Positions 24,121 through 32,928 are shown, counted from the stretch's first letter. The stretch: 64,000 nucleotides of DNA from Planococcus antarcticus DSM 14505 (GCF_001687565.2 NZ_CP016534.2:686501-750500); one strand, 5' to 3'. Notes: generated from the sequence alone by a model not told the origin. Program-made: numbers and translations.

Positions 24121-24408
24121 ATGTCAGCAATTACTGCAACAACTCCGACTAATCTTAGAAAAAATCTTTTTAGTGTTCTTGAAGATGTTACAGAGGCTAA
24201 CACGGAAGTTATCATTACGCTAAAGTCAGGTGAAAATGCCGTATTAATCTCTGAAGATGAATTGAATTCCTATCGAGAAACAGCTCATTTGATTTCTACT
24301 AAAGGGAATAGAGACAGATTGAATAAAGCGATTACCCGGCTGGAGAATGACGAGGGAACGGTTCGCGAGTTACTCGAGGATGATACAGATGCTAAAAGTA
24401 TGGTCTGA
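24121..24408 (+). CDS. yefM: YefM/Phd-family antitoxin
   Basis: A 95-residue antitoxin from ATG 24121 (AAAGGAG nine bases upstream; two earlier ATGs at 24112 and 24115 are too close). The N-terminal Phd/YefM DNA-binding fold contains TPTNLRKNLFSVLEDVTEAN and VLISEDELNSYRETAHL. The acidic C-terminus (residues about 60-95) would wrap the YoeB toxin. It overlaps the toxin frame by 20 bp. Its toxin partner carries a nonsense codon, so it may now act without a functional target. Confidence 0.9.
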   Translation: MSAITATTPTNLRKNLFSVLEDVTEANTEVIITLKSGENAVLISEDELNSYRETAHLISTKGNRDRLNKAITRLENDEGTVRELLEDDTDAKSMV

Positions 24409-24643
24409 TCAGGCGTAGGAAGATTACCTTTACTGGCAAGATACCGATAAAAAAATTATTAAAAAAATTAACAAATTAATAAAAGAAATCGAGCGTCATC
24501 CATTCACCGGTCTTGATAAACCGGAGCCACTGAAACATGACTGGACCCGATATTGGTCTAGGCAGATTACGCAAGAGCACCGCCTGGTTTATAAAGTTGA
24601 AAATGATTCAGTTAAAGTTGCTCAAGCAAGATTTCATTATTAA
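24389..24643 (+). pseudogene. yoeB: YoeB mRNA interferase toxin with a nonsense mutation at codon 10
   Basis: From ATG 24389 the frame reads MLKVWSDQA, then TAG (24416-24418), then EDYLYWQDTDKKIIKKINKL and on to GLDKPEPLKHDW, EHRLVYKV and the usual ARFHY end at 24643. That is 84 codons, the exact family length. Family members have Trp at codon 10, so TGG to TAG is a one-base change. The rest of the frame is intact, including Glu46-region and Arg/His residues of the RelE-fold active site. The toxin is therefore freshly disabled unless the stop is suppressed or is a sequencing error. Confidence 0.88.
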
Positions 24644-24739
24644 AGATGTAGCTATATGCTTTTCGTATTTTTTCAAGCAAGTAAATTTTGAATAGTAAAC
24701 TTATGCGGATCCAAATGGGTCTGCTTTTTCTTTGCATTA

Positions 24740-24892
24740 AAATTGTTTATGCGACTCGAGTGACTGACTATATACTGCAATTTATTAGATATAGATTGAT
24801 AGGACTATAAAATCGATGCTTTTTGCTCTACCTAATTGTTTATTCAAGAATATAAGTTGTTTGTGGATTTTGCCGTTCTCGGAGTGGAAGCC
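24740..24892 (+). repeat. Family A repeat, diverged copy
   Basis: It keeps the left-arm block GACTATATACTGCAATTTAT and the right-arm block TATAAGTTGTTTGTGGA, then CCGTTCTCGGAGTGGAAG. The outer left terminus has decayed. It is the leftmost copy of the family that fills 31-60 kb. Confidence 0.6.
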
Positions 24893-24965
24893 TAACAATT
24901 TTGAGGCAGTTAGAGAAAATTTGTCCCATACAATCGAAGTAAATAAGTAGGTAAAAGTAAACTTT

Positions 24966-25001
24966 TAACCCCAAGCAAGAATTTCTTGTTTGGGGTTTTT
25001 A
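24966..25001 (+). terminator. Rho-independent terminator
   Basis: AACCCCAAGCAAGAA and TTCTTGTTTGGGGTT form the stem, followed by TTTAT. No supported gene lies immediately upstream; it may be left from a lost gene. Confidence 0.75.
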
Positions 25002-25142
25002 TAAGGAATTTGCAATAAGATAAATAAGTGACATAAATTGCAATAATGTTGCAAAAAGTTAATGCTGAACTAGTAAAATAATGCTAAACTAAAAATAAAC
25101 ACCATACAGGATTTTACATATATAGAAGAGAGGAGCACCTCC

Positions 25143-27008
25143 ATGATCATCTACAACGAAAGCTCTTCAAAATTCATCAACCACGTTCTAGAAGACCGCA
25201 TCGAATCGGTGCTTCTTGAAAAAGTGCAGGAGAAGATGAACCATTCGGTGTCTGCCAGTGAAATCCGTTCGTGGACAAACTCTTTACCGCAAATGGCGAA
25301 GATTTTACGTGATGCCGATTTAAAAGAAGGCACTCATGTACTACTGGAATACAAGCTGCCTTCAACTGAAAAGCGTATTGATTTCTTGATTACTGGAGAA
25401 GACAAGAGCGGCAAGCAAAATGCAGTCATTGTAGAACTCAAGCAGTGGCAGAAATCACAGCTAGCAGAAGGAGACGGCATCGTCAGAACCTTCTTGGGCG
25501 GCCGGGAACGCGAAACCGTTCATCCGTCCTATCAGTCGCTATCCTACAAGCGCTATCTCGAAAACTTTAACGAAGCCCTATACGAAGATACATCCATCAG
25601 CGTAAGCTCGTGTGCGTATTTACACAATTACATCCCGAACAAACTAGCAGAGCCTTTACTCAATGAACGCTATACGAGTTATGTCGAACAGTCACCAATC
25701 TATTTTCAGTTTGATGATTTATTGCTGCGGAAGCGAATCAATGATGCCGTCTCAGAAGGGAAAGGCACAGAAATTGCTCGGAAAATCGAAGAAGGAAGAA
25801 TCCGTCCTTCTAAAAAACTAGTTGAAGCCGTCAATTCTTTATTCGAAGGAAACGAGGAATTCATACTTCTCGACGAACAAAAAGTTGCTTACGAGAAAGT
25901 GCTGTCAATATATAACGACATGGATCTAGAAATAGACCAAAAGCACACCATCCTTATCAAAGGTGGGCCGGGGACGGGTAAATCAGTTATCGGCTTAAAC
26001 TTGATGAATTTCCTGTTAGGCGAAGAAGCGACCATCGAGTACATCACACCAAACCAATCGTTCCGTGAAATCCTGCGAAAGAAACTGATCGGCCGGAGCG
26101 GCTTTGTGGAAATCCGAAGCCTTTTCAAAGGTTCCGCGTCGTATGTAGAAACGCCTGAAAACTACTACGACGTCTTAGTCTGTGACGAAGCGCATCGACT
26201 GAAAAACCAAGGGCATATGAAACGCAAAATCGAAGGCGAAAACCAGGCCACTCAAATCATCCGCTCCAGCAGAGTCAGCGTCTTCTTTATCGACGATGAG
26301 CAGGTCATCTCCAATAAAGACATCGGCCGCTTCAACCTATTGAAAGAAGAAGCCGAAAAGCAGAACTCCACCGTCCATGTTGTCGAACTCGACTCGCAGT
26401 TTCGCTGCGCCGGTTCTGGAAATTACCTGGAGTGGCTCGACAACGTCCTTTACGACCGCAAGCAGGACATCCAGTTGGACGGAGACTTCGACTTCCAAGT
26501 CGTTGATTCTCCGCACGAGCTTTACGAGAAAGTAGTCAAAGAAAAAGGCGGCCGGCTGCTCGCCGGCTACGCATGGGAATGGAACACCAAAAGAGTGGAT
26601 GGAGAGCTGTCGAAAGATGTTGTGGTCGAGGTCCATGACTTTGCTATGCCATGGAACGATCCCGCCCGTATCGACTGGGCCATCCATCCGGAAGGTTCCG
26701 AACAAATCGGCTGCATCCACACCGTCCAAGGACTGGAAATGGAATACGTCGGTGTCATCATCGGCAATGATCTAACCTATAATCCAGAAACCCAATCCAT
26801 TGAAGTAAAGCGAGAGAACTTCAAAGATAAAGGCGCCAGACCGGCGAAGCCTAAGGGTAAGTATGAGGTTGATCTGCTTGATCAGTTGGTGAGGAATACG
26901 TATAAGACGTTGATGACGCGGGGGATGAAGGGTTGTTATGTTTATTGTGTAGACAAGGACCTAGAAAAAGGATTAACAAAGAATATACTAAATTCATTCA
27001 GTAATTAA
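25143..27008 (+). CDS. PD-(D/E)XK nuclease fused to a DUF2075 (Schlafen group 3-like) helicase
   Basis: A 621-residue protein, ATG after GAGAGGAGCACC. The N-terminal domain (about residues 60-200) carries a nuclease-type motif, KRIDFLITG (Asp near 80) then VIVELKQW (Glu97, Lys99). The second half is an SF1-type ATPase of the DUF2075 family, with Walker A GGPGTGKS (about 273-280), Walker B VCDEAHRL (about 347-353), a DSQFRCAGS motif and a C-terminal LMTRGMKGCYVYC that resembles helicase motif VI. The family is linked to phage defence and RNA/DNA processing. It sits 43 bp upstream of a FokI-like nuclease on the same strand, so the two probably form one operon. Confidence 0.88.
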   Translation: MIIYNESSSKFINHVLEDRIESVLLEKVQEKMNHSVSASEIRSWTNSLPQMAKILRDADLKEGTHVLLEYKLPSTEKRIDFLITGEDKSGKQNAVIVELKQWQKSQLAEGDGIVRTFLGGRERETVHPSYQSLSYKRYLENFNEALYEDTSISVSSCAYLHNYIPNKLAEPLLNERYTSYVEQSPIYFQFDDLLLRKRINDAVSEGKGTEIARKIEEGRIRPSKKLVEAVNSLFEGNEEFILLDEQKVAYEKVLSIYNDMDLEIDQKHTILIKGGPGTGKSVIGLNLMNFLLGEEATIEYITPNQSFREILRKKLIGRSGFVEIRSLFKGSASYVETPENYYDVLVCDEAHRLKNQGHMKRKIEGENQATQIIRSSRVSVFFIDDEQVISNKDIGRFNLLKEEAEKQNSTVHVVELDSQFRCAGSGNYLEWLDNVLYDRKQDIQLDGDFDFQVVDSPHELYEKVVKEKGGRLLAGYAWEWNTKRVDGELSKDVVVEVHDFAMPWNDPARIDWAIHPEGSEQIGCIHTVQGLEMEYVGVIIGNDLTYNPETQSIEVKRENFKDKGARPAKPKGKYEVDLLDQLVRNTYKTLMTRGMKGCYVYCVDKDLEKGLTKNILNSFSN

Positions 27009-27051
27009 ACCTATTTGGATAAGTTTATTGGAAAGTCTGAGGCTGATCATA

Positions 27052-29106
27052 ATGTTAATAATTAATCCTATCGAATATCCAAGACATAGAGAGTGGAATG
27101 CCAAAGTTTTTTCAATGCCTAAGATTCCAAGAGGTGATATAGGACAGTCTGCAATTTTAAGGGAAATTTTAAAAGCTATAACAGAGAAAGTTCCTTATAG
27201 TACTAAAATGAAGTTCTCAGGTAGCAATAGTCATGCGACTCTTGAACATTTATGTACATGGTTAAGACCGGTAGGATTAATCTACAAAGAAGACAGAGTG
27301 TGGAAAATTTCAGAAGAAGGACGAAAGTTTCTGGAGTCTGAAGACGATTTATATTTAATGGCTGTGTTCTGTGCCAATATTAGATTTACCAGTGAATTAT
27401 TAGTGGAGCTTGAGACTCCCCTAACTTCTCTTGAACTGCTTAATATAGCCAATAAAGATTACAAATTGAATTGGGATACTAAAGCAGAAGTAGGAAGTAG
27501 ATTAACTTGGGTTAGGCAGTTCGGTTTAGTGAGTTTTAATGATTTTAAAAATACCTATTATTTAACTGATGAAGGAAAAAAGTTTATCGAAAATATCAGT
27601 TATGTAAAGCCTGAAGATATTGAAGTCATTGGTGACATAACAAGTAATGAAGTTGAGGTACCTGTTTCTAGTTGGGCAGAAAATTTAATTCAAATAGAAC
27701 CGGAAGAGCCTATAATTCGAAAGTCTTCAGTGGGGTACATTCCGGGAAGTATTCCAGAAATTTGCGAAACATTTGATGGATATATTCAGTTGATATACTC
27801 AACTGTTAACAAGGAAGCTTTTCTGAATTATTCACAGGAGACTTATAATATTGCGGTGTCGTCGGCTAATGCATTTGCTACAACTATGACAAATATAAAC
27901 TTTTTGGAACGAACATCGAGAAATGCATATCAAGCTACAGATTTAGCGAAGAATTGGTTAATCAATAAATCACCATTAGATTTGATTTACTGTTTGCATG
28001 TTAATGTACTATTTATATTTGAATTATTGGAGGAACTTGAAAAGGAAAGTTTGTCTTTTAAAGAACTTGCTGTAATTGCTAAAGTATCCTACGGTTTTGA
28101 AACTGAAAGGATAGATGAAATTAGAAAAAGAATCAATATTATGCAGCTCGCTTTACTTGTGCAAGAAGAAACACCAGGGAAGTATTGTTTAACACGAAGA
28201 GGAAAAAACGTTCTTGGAAAAGTTGTAACCCAGCAAAGGCAAAATTTCACATTAGTAAATGGACCACTAAAAGAAGTGGATATTGTAAAAGAAGATTTAA
28301 CAGTCAATGACTATTTAACAGAGCTTCGATTAGCTTCTAAAGAATCCTCTAATCCGATAAGGTTTGAAAAAGCTATAGCGGCCACACTCTCAATATTAGG
28401 ATTTAATGTGATAAGACATGGGGGCTCTGGGAAGACAGATGTTTTAATCCAATCGCCTAGTATTCCAAAATATTCATTTAGTGTAACTGTTGATGCAAAA
28501 TCTACACAATCAGGATCAGTGACAGAAGGGCTTATTAATTTCGATACTTTGAAAGACCATAGAAAAATTCATGGAGCAAATTTTATAGCAGTGATAGGAT
28601 TTTCGTTTCAAGGAGAGCGATTAATTAAGAGAGCGATAGAACATAAAGTTGCTTTGATAGATATTGAGGCTTTGGAAACTTTAATAAAGCTTCACAATGA
28701 AATACCGCTACAGGTTAATTCATACAAAAAAATATTTTCGCAAAGAGGAAAAGTTAGTGTAAGTGTTTTAGAAGAAGATCGTCGGGAAATTCGAAGGTCT
28801 GGAATATTATTGCAAGCTATTATGGGCTGTTTAATAGAAGAAAGTTTAGATCCAGTAACAGAGGGACTTCTTCATGATAAAGATATTTATCGAACGTTAA
28901 GATCTAACAAGGACTTTGATTCTCCTCCACTATTAATTGAAATATCTGAGATGCTCCAATTTTTATCATCCCCTTTGATAGGAAGTATAGGGCGCTCTAA
29001 AGAGGGATATTATGCTTTGGGGACTTTAGCTGATGCGAAGAATAAGTTTAATTTCTATGCTAAATCATGCTCAACAAATCAAGTACCGGGTAAATTAGAT
29101 TTTTAA
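27052..29106 (+). CDS. FokI-like nuclease with winged-helix repeats
   Basis: 684 residues from ATG 27052 (TGAGG nine bases upstream). At least four winged-helix-like units (wing strands near ISEEGRKFLE, LTDEGKKFIE, ATDLAKNWL, LTRRGKNVLG) fill residues 1-400. A nuclease domain then reads FEKAIAATLSILGF, HGGSGKTDVLI (Asp463), VTVDAKS (Asp481-x-Lys483). FokI has the same order, GGSRKPDG then VIVDTK, with nearly equal spacing between the aspartates. About 150 further residues follow. It is AT-richer than the upstream gene. No methyltransferase is adjacent, so it is not an ordinary type IIS restriction locus. Confidence 0.8.
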   Translation: MLIINPIEYPRHREWNAKVFSMPKIPRGDIGQSAILREILKAITEKVPYSTKMKFSGSNSHATLEHLCTWLRPVGLIYKEDRVWKISEEGRKFLESEDDLYLMAVFCANIRFTSELLVELETPLTSLELLNIANKDYKLNWDTKAEVGSRLTWVRQFGLVSFNDFKNTYYLTDEGKKFIENISYVKPEDIEVIGDITSNEVEVPVSSWAENLIQIEPEEPIIRKSSVGYIPGSIPEICETFDGYIQLIYSTVNKEAFLNYSQETYNIAVSSANAFATTMTNINFLERTSRNAYQATDLAKNWLINKSPLDLIYCLHVNVLFIFELLEELEKESLSFKELAVIAKVSYGFETERIDEIRKRINIMQLALLVQEETPGKYCLTRRGKNVLGKVVTQQRQNFTLVNGPLKEVDIVKEDLTVNDYLTELRLASKESSNPIRFEKAIAATLSILGFNVIRHGGSGKTDVLIQSPSIPKYSFSVTVDAKSTQSGSVTEGLINFDTLKDHRKIHGANFIAVIGFSFQGERLIKRAIEHKVALIDIEALETLIKLHNEIPLQVNSYKKIFSQRGKVSVSVLEEDRREIRRSGILLQAIMGCLIEESLDPVTEGLLHDKDIYRTLRSNKDFDSPPLLIEISEMLQFLSSPLIGSIGRSKEGYYALGTLADAKNKFNFYAKSCSTNQVPGKLDF

Positions 29107-29298
29107 AATTACTCTTTTAAAATCAGGTTTAGGAGAAATAGATATATCTGAATTATTTTGAGATTCCTAGGCCTTTTATAAAATAGTTATCGGAGAATCT
29201 GTTATACTCCTTTATCTAGTGCTGGTTTAAGGATGGGGAGTTTGGAAGTGCAAGGAAATCTTTTCAGAAAAGTGGTCGCCAATAAATCTATAAAATTA

Positions 29299-30550
29299 CA
29301 CGCGTGTTGATTAACCAATAAATGACAGACTACTCCTGCTGAGGGCAAAGTACTCGTGCAGAAATGTCGTCAGGGCATCCAGCCAAATCAGCGGCAATGT
29401 ACCGGTCAACAGCGTGCGCTGAAAGGCCACAAGCGACAAAGCAGGCAGCCGGATGGCCAATTTCGTCTTTTGATACAGCCACTGGATCAATACATACGCG
29501 ATCAACGCCGCAAACAGTTGATTATAAACGGCATTGGGCGTTTGGCCAAATAACTTCGGCACGTTCAAGTTCTGCTTGATCCAGCGGAAGAAAGATTCGA
29601 TGCCCCAACGTGCTTTGTAGATTCGGGCGATGGCCTCAGCTGACAGGTTAAGAAGATTGGTGACGACCCGAATCTCATGCCCTTTATGATCCGTGAAAAA
29701 GACCATGCGGTGCCGTTTCGTTGAGCGCGATTGAGGCGTTCCAAGCCGGCAGGTGAAGTCACGGGTGACATTGGACTCTTCCTCTGGCAGGCGCTGCAGC
29801 GATTTGACGGTCGACAGTTCGACATTTTCTTTCACCCGGATGACAAAATCCTGGTAATCCGATACGAACCGGTCAATGCGTTTGATATTGAAATATGCCC
29901 GGTCCTGTACCAGGATAAACCGGCGGTCGGCCAAGCGTTCACCAACCGGTCCATCGTGTACGAGACCTGTAGTTTCAACTACGTCTAACGGCATATTGGT
30001 TTCGGGTGTATAGCTGACATGAAGCTTGATGCCCGACCGTTCGCCGTGATAAAGCGCCCAAGGGAGCCGGCTCTTCCCTACGGTAATCGTTGTGGAATCT
30101 ACCAGTAGAAGCCGGTTTGGAATTTTGAGTGCGCGCCTTGTCGCCCGGTTGCATTTACCGACGACCAAGGCGAAGGCTTTTTTCATCAACTGGTAGTCGA
30201 GTTCCTTCATCTTTTTGGAGATCGTCGAGTGGTCGACATCGACCAGCCCCGCGGAAGTTCCGACGTCGCCGCAATGACGATAGCCCTTCCATTCGGACGC
30301 CGCTGCGGTCACCAGGTATTCAATCAACTTGCCGACAGTGAGCTTTCGGGCGGTATCTTCATAGCCAATCAGCTCCGTGAGCGTGGCCACCTCTTCATTC
30401 GTAATAAACTTTTGAATCAAATTGGGGAATAGGGTATTCTGTTTCATAAGGGACACCTCTTCCTGTAGTTGTTGGTTCGCACTTACAGTCTACAAGAAAG
30501 GTGTCTCTTTTTGTATTGATTTGGATGATTCTGGTTAATCAACACGCGTG
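29299..30550 (-). mobile_element. IS4-family insertion sequence with 9-bp target duplication
   Basis: A 1252-bp element. Its terminal inverted repeats are CACGCGTGTTGATTAACC on the left and its complement on the right. The same nine bases, ATAAAATTA, flank both ends (29290-29298 and 30551-30559), showing a clean and fairly recent insertion into the hsdS remnant. One transposase fills it. Confidence 0.93.
29311..30456 (-). CDS. IS4-family DDE transposase
   Basis: 381 residues, full length for the family. It has an N-terminal DUF4372-like region, the first catalytic Asp in LLVDSTTITVG, the second in FILVQDRAYFN and a Y-(2)-R-(3)-E-(6)-K signature (IYKARWGIESFFRWIKQNL). The reading frame is unbroken, so the element could be active. 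Confidence 0.93.
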   Translation of the reverse strand: MSLMKQNTLFPNLIQKFITNEEVATLTELIGYEDTARKLTVGKLIEYLVTAAASEWKGYRHCGDVGTSAGLVDVDHSTISKKMKELDYQLMKKAFALVVGKCNRATRRALKIPNRLLLVDSTTITVGKSRLPWALYHGERSGIKLHVSYTPETNMPLDVVETTGLVHDGPVGERLADRRFILVQDRAYFNIKRIDRFVSDYQDFVIRVKENVELSTVKSLQRLPEEESNVTRDFTCRLGTPQSRSTKRHRMVFFTDHKGHEIRVVTNLLNLSAEAIARIYKARWGIESFFRWIKQNLNVPKLFGQTPNAVYNQLFAALIAYVLIQWLYQKTKLAIRLPALSLVAFQRTLLTGTLPLIWLDALTTFLHEYFALSRSSLSFIG

Positions 30551-30994
30551 ATAAAATTAATCTAAAAAAAGAAACAATAAATTTCCCGCGTATTGAGTTA
30601 GAAAACATTGTGCAAGGAAGCGGTCAACTGAAATATGGGTTTTAAGTTCGAAGGATTCCAGACTAATTAATGAATTTATTTCTTTCTTTATACAAGGGAC
30701 AGAGTTCCTAGAAACAGGAAATAAATCTATAGGATCAAAAATGCCTCGCGCTGACTGGAATTCAGTTTCAGAATTATCCTTTAAAATTCCGACAATAAAA
30801 AAACAGGGAAAAATAGTAGGCTATTTGAAAGCCTTAGAAAATAAAATTGTTAAAGAAAAAGAGAAGTTGATGGCTCTGGAAGAGCAGAAGAAAGGGTTTA
30901 TGCAGGGGATGTTTGTTTAAAAACTTTATATGGAAACAAAATTTAAAAATCACCACAATTGAAGCTTATATTCGATTGTGGTGTAAAAACAGAA

Positions 30995-31108
30995 TTAACC
31001 TTTTCCCAATGTTGACCCTGCTTTCTTTAACTTTTTCTTTGATGAAGAGTTACTTGCAAGTTTTGTTCCCGCAGCAGAGAGCTGTTTTTTTGTTGGTTTC
31101 TTAGTCAT
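30995..31108 (-). CDS. 37-aa basic protein
   Basis: ATG 31108 is preceded by AAAGAGGTG. The protein begins MTKKPTKKQLSAAGTKLASN and ends SKKKLKKAGSTLGKG. It is almost entirely Lys, Ser, Ala and Gly and resembles short basic proteins I recall beside restriction or phage genes. A hairpin at 30950-30983 lies after its stop. It is convergent with the hsdS remnant. Function is unknown; nucleic-acid binding is only a guess from charge. Confidence 0.6.
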   Translation of the reverse strand: MTKKPTKKQLSAAGTKLASNSSSKKKLKKAGSTLGKG

Positions 31109-31220
31109 AAAATCACCTCTTTTCTATTAAAATATTAATAAAAAGGAACATATGTTCTTTTTATTTTACACTACTATTTCAGAAAAATCAATTTACATAC
31201 TATTGGTAGGAGTGATTTAG

Positions 31221-31742
31221 TTGATTGGTATTAGAGAAATGAAATATAAAAATATGTTGAAGATGACTGAAGATATTCAACAAAAATATTATTATGAAGC
31301 TGAAGAAGAATTGGTGTTTTCGTTTTCAAATCTGAAGTTTATAGAACCTGCAGGTGCTTTAATATTTTTGCTAACTGTGAATAAGTTGCAAGAAAATAAG
31401 ATACCCTATGAAATAGAGCCAATTATTGATCTTATGCATAAAGCAGCGATAACCTACGGAGAAAGAATGGGTATATTTCAAAAATTAGGACTTTCAGATG
31501 CTCCTATGTACAGCGAAGGAACTACTTATATAGCGCCAGCAGAAACAAATATAAAGAAGGTGTTTGAAGAGCTGAAACTTCAAGGAACAACTATAGAGAA
31601 TTATTATGATGATATCTCAGAGAAAATAGTTAATAAAATTTTAATGCAATTTGAAAACTATACGGATGAAAATGTTAGAGATTTATTTTTATTTGTTAGT
31701 GAATCGCGTCCCAGGGAAAGAAACAATTCTAAAAAATTCTGA
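31221..31742 (+). pseudogene. STAS-like/ATPase protein truncated by a family A repeat
   Basis: TTG 31221 follows GTAGGAGTG. The N-terminal 100 residues look like a STAS-type fold (ELVFSFSNLKFIEPAGALI, LMHKAAITYGERMGIFQKLG). A region that in relatives leads into a GHKL ATPase (FENYTDENVRDLFLFV) is then cut off. The final 12 codons (SRPRERNNSKKF) are translated from the left arm of the family A repeat at 31703, which supplies the stop. The ATPase domain is missing. The STAS assignment is by fold resemblance only. Confidence 0.6.
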
Positions 31743-31867
31743 TTATACACTACAATTTATATTCCATACATGAGGAAGTCTATAAAGCCAATATTTCTAA
31801 CTACAACGATTCTTGATTATTCAGGAGTATAAATTGTTTGGGAATTGTTTCGCTCCCTGGGAAACGA
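31703..31867 (+). repeat. Family A repeat, type 1 core, complete copy
   Basis: Left end TCGCGTCCCAGGGAAAG and right end CGCTCCCTGGGAAACGA pair. Inside them AACAATTC pairs with GAATTGTT and ACAATTTATA with TATAAATTGT. The core (about 70 bp) is of the type also seen at 34.7, 45.3 and 48.5 kb. Its left end supplies the last codons of the truncated STAS-like gene, and a piece of IS3-type transposase starts right after its right end. Confidence 0.9.
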
Positions 31868-31985
31868 AGCTTACCTCCAGGAACTGGATGCCTATATGTT
31901 GTATTACAACCAGAAACGAATGAAGTCCAAATTAAAAAACATGAGTCCGGTTGAATACCGGACTCATGCGCGACAAGCTGCTTAA
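31868..31985 (+). pseudogene. IS3-family transposase, C-terminal fragment
   Basis: Codons read LQELDAYMLYYNQKRMKSKL, then KNMSPVEYRTHA and a stop at 31983-31985, the standard C-terminus of IS3-family OrfB. Everything upstream is replaced by the family A repeat. Confidence 0.8.
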
Positions 31986-32040
31986 ATTTTTGTCTAACTT
32001 TTTTGGGTCAATTCATTACCGGCTGTCTATTTTTATTATA

Positions 32041-32241
32041 CTAGTTTGTTGTTGAATTGCGTTTCTGTTCTCGTCTGCGTCTCAACCAGAGTATATCGAA
32101 TGGGAGCCAGACGATGAACGGAATCAGGATGGCCAGCCAAATCTTGTACTCGTTGTTCGGAAACAGGAACAACAGCAGAAGCATACTGACCGTCAATGCG
32201 ACGTAAGTGGCAATGACTAATTTCGGATGTGTTGAAAACAT
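32041..32241 (-). CDS. Small two-span membrane protein, 66 aa
   Basis: Two hydrophobic stretches (about residues 8-27 and 33-53, ATYVALTVSMLLLLFLFP and IWLAILIPFIVWLPF) with a basic C-terminus (RRRREQKRNSTTN). It starts 24 bp downstream of the stop of the exported 220-aa protein, so they are probably co-transcribed. Small two-span proteins following an exported toxin often give self-protection; that role is inferred from arrangement only. Confidence 0.65.
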   Translation of the reverse strand: MFSTHPKLVIATYVALTVSMLLLLFLFPNNEYKIWLAILIPFIVWLPFDILWLRRRREQKRNSTTN

Positions 32242-32265
32242 AGCTCAACCCCCTTAAACTTTGGA

Positions 32266-32928
32266 CTAATCGGCCATATGGTCCGTCCGTTCGGCCGATT
32301 TGTACGAAAGCAGTTGCGTGTAGTTCGATTGCTTGAACAGTTTCAAGTGCTGCTTCTGTTTGATGTAATTGCCGGATAATAACATGGTGTCCTTCTTCGC
32401 TGAGAAGTAGCCAACCTTCAGCTTATAAGTGAGGAAGATTCCCGCCATTGCGCCCGCGATCTTCCCGACATACGGGATATAGGACAGAATCAATGTGGTG
32501 AGGATGACCGTACTAATCTTCCCTTCAGCGGTGATTTTGTAGTTCTTCCACGTACCGTATCTCCAGGTATTGTAGATGCTGCTGGTGGTGTAGGTGTTGC
32601 CGTTTTCAACATACGCCGACTCCGAGACATCTACACTGATTTTGTTGACAGCCGCCAGGTTCTGCGCTTCTTCCTTCTTGCTCATGAAGTCCGTGTCCAA
32701 AGACGTGAACTCATCCGCCACCCGTACCAGTTCGATCGTTCCTTCCGCTCCGGTGAGTATCGTCTTTACCACCGGTCCCTTCACTGTCTGTGTAGCGGTG
32801 TAGCTTTTCCCGTCGATCATCACTGTCTCGTCCAACGTCTCCAAGGATTCTGCAGACACCTGGTTTGTAGAGATGAAACTGAATAGAAGCAGTACGAAAA
32901 TTGACATGAAACTGAACGTCTTCTTCAT
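32266..32928 (-). CDS. Secreted protein with an internal hydrophobic segment, 220 aa
   Basis: A Sec signal peptide (MKKTFSFMSIFVLLLFSFIS, likely cut after VSA near residue 26) precedes a beta-rich domain (residues 30-135, SAYVENGNTYTTSSIYNTWR). A Gly-rich hydrophobic segment follows (about 140-168, LTTLILSYIPYVGKIAGAMAG) and then a basic C-terminal tail. An exported protein with an internal hydrophobic patch and a downstream small membrane protein resembles bacteriocin-type loci such as SdpC/SdpI in layout, though no sequence match is recognised. Confidence 0.7.
   Translation of the reverse strand: MKKTFSFMSIFVLLLFSFISTNQVSAESLETLDETVMIDGKSYTATQTVKGPVVKTILTGAEGTIELVRVADEFTSLDTDFMSKKEEAQNLAAVNKISVDVSESAYVENGNTYTTSSIYNTWRYGTWKNYKITAEGKISTVILTTLILSYIPYVGKIAGAMAGIFLTYKLKVGYFSAKKDTMLLSGNYIKQKQHLKLFKQSNYTQLLSYKSAERTDHMAD

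Larger units (their letters stand above)
29227..30920 (+). pseudogene. hsdS: hsdS (type I restriction specificity subunit) remnant split by an IS4-family element
   Basis: Before the IS, frames encode WKCKEIF/FRKVVANKSIK, typical of the start of a second target-recognition domain. After it come NFPRIELENIVQGSGQL and then KIPTIKKQGKIVGYLKALEN and EEQKKGFMQGMFV, the classic HsdS C-terminus ending at TAA 30918-30920. At least one frameshift at each side of the IS breaks the frame, and the 5' half with the first recognition domain is missing. hsdM and hsdR are not in the window. The IS occupies 29299-30550. Confidence 0.78.

Noticed and set aside
27052-29106. Ordinary type IIS restriction enzyme
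   Set aside because: Without a neighbouring methyltransferase, and with a helicase-nuclease upstream, a standard restriction-modification role is not supported.
30913-31104. A 63-aa plus-strand frame after the hsdS remnant
   Set aside because: It has no start signals and overlaps the better supported 37-aa gene on the other strand and its hairpin.
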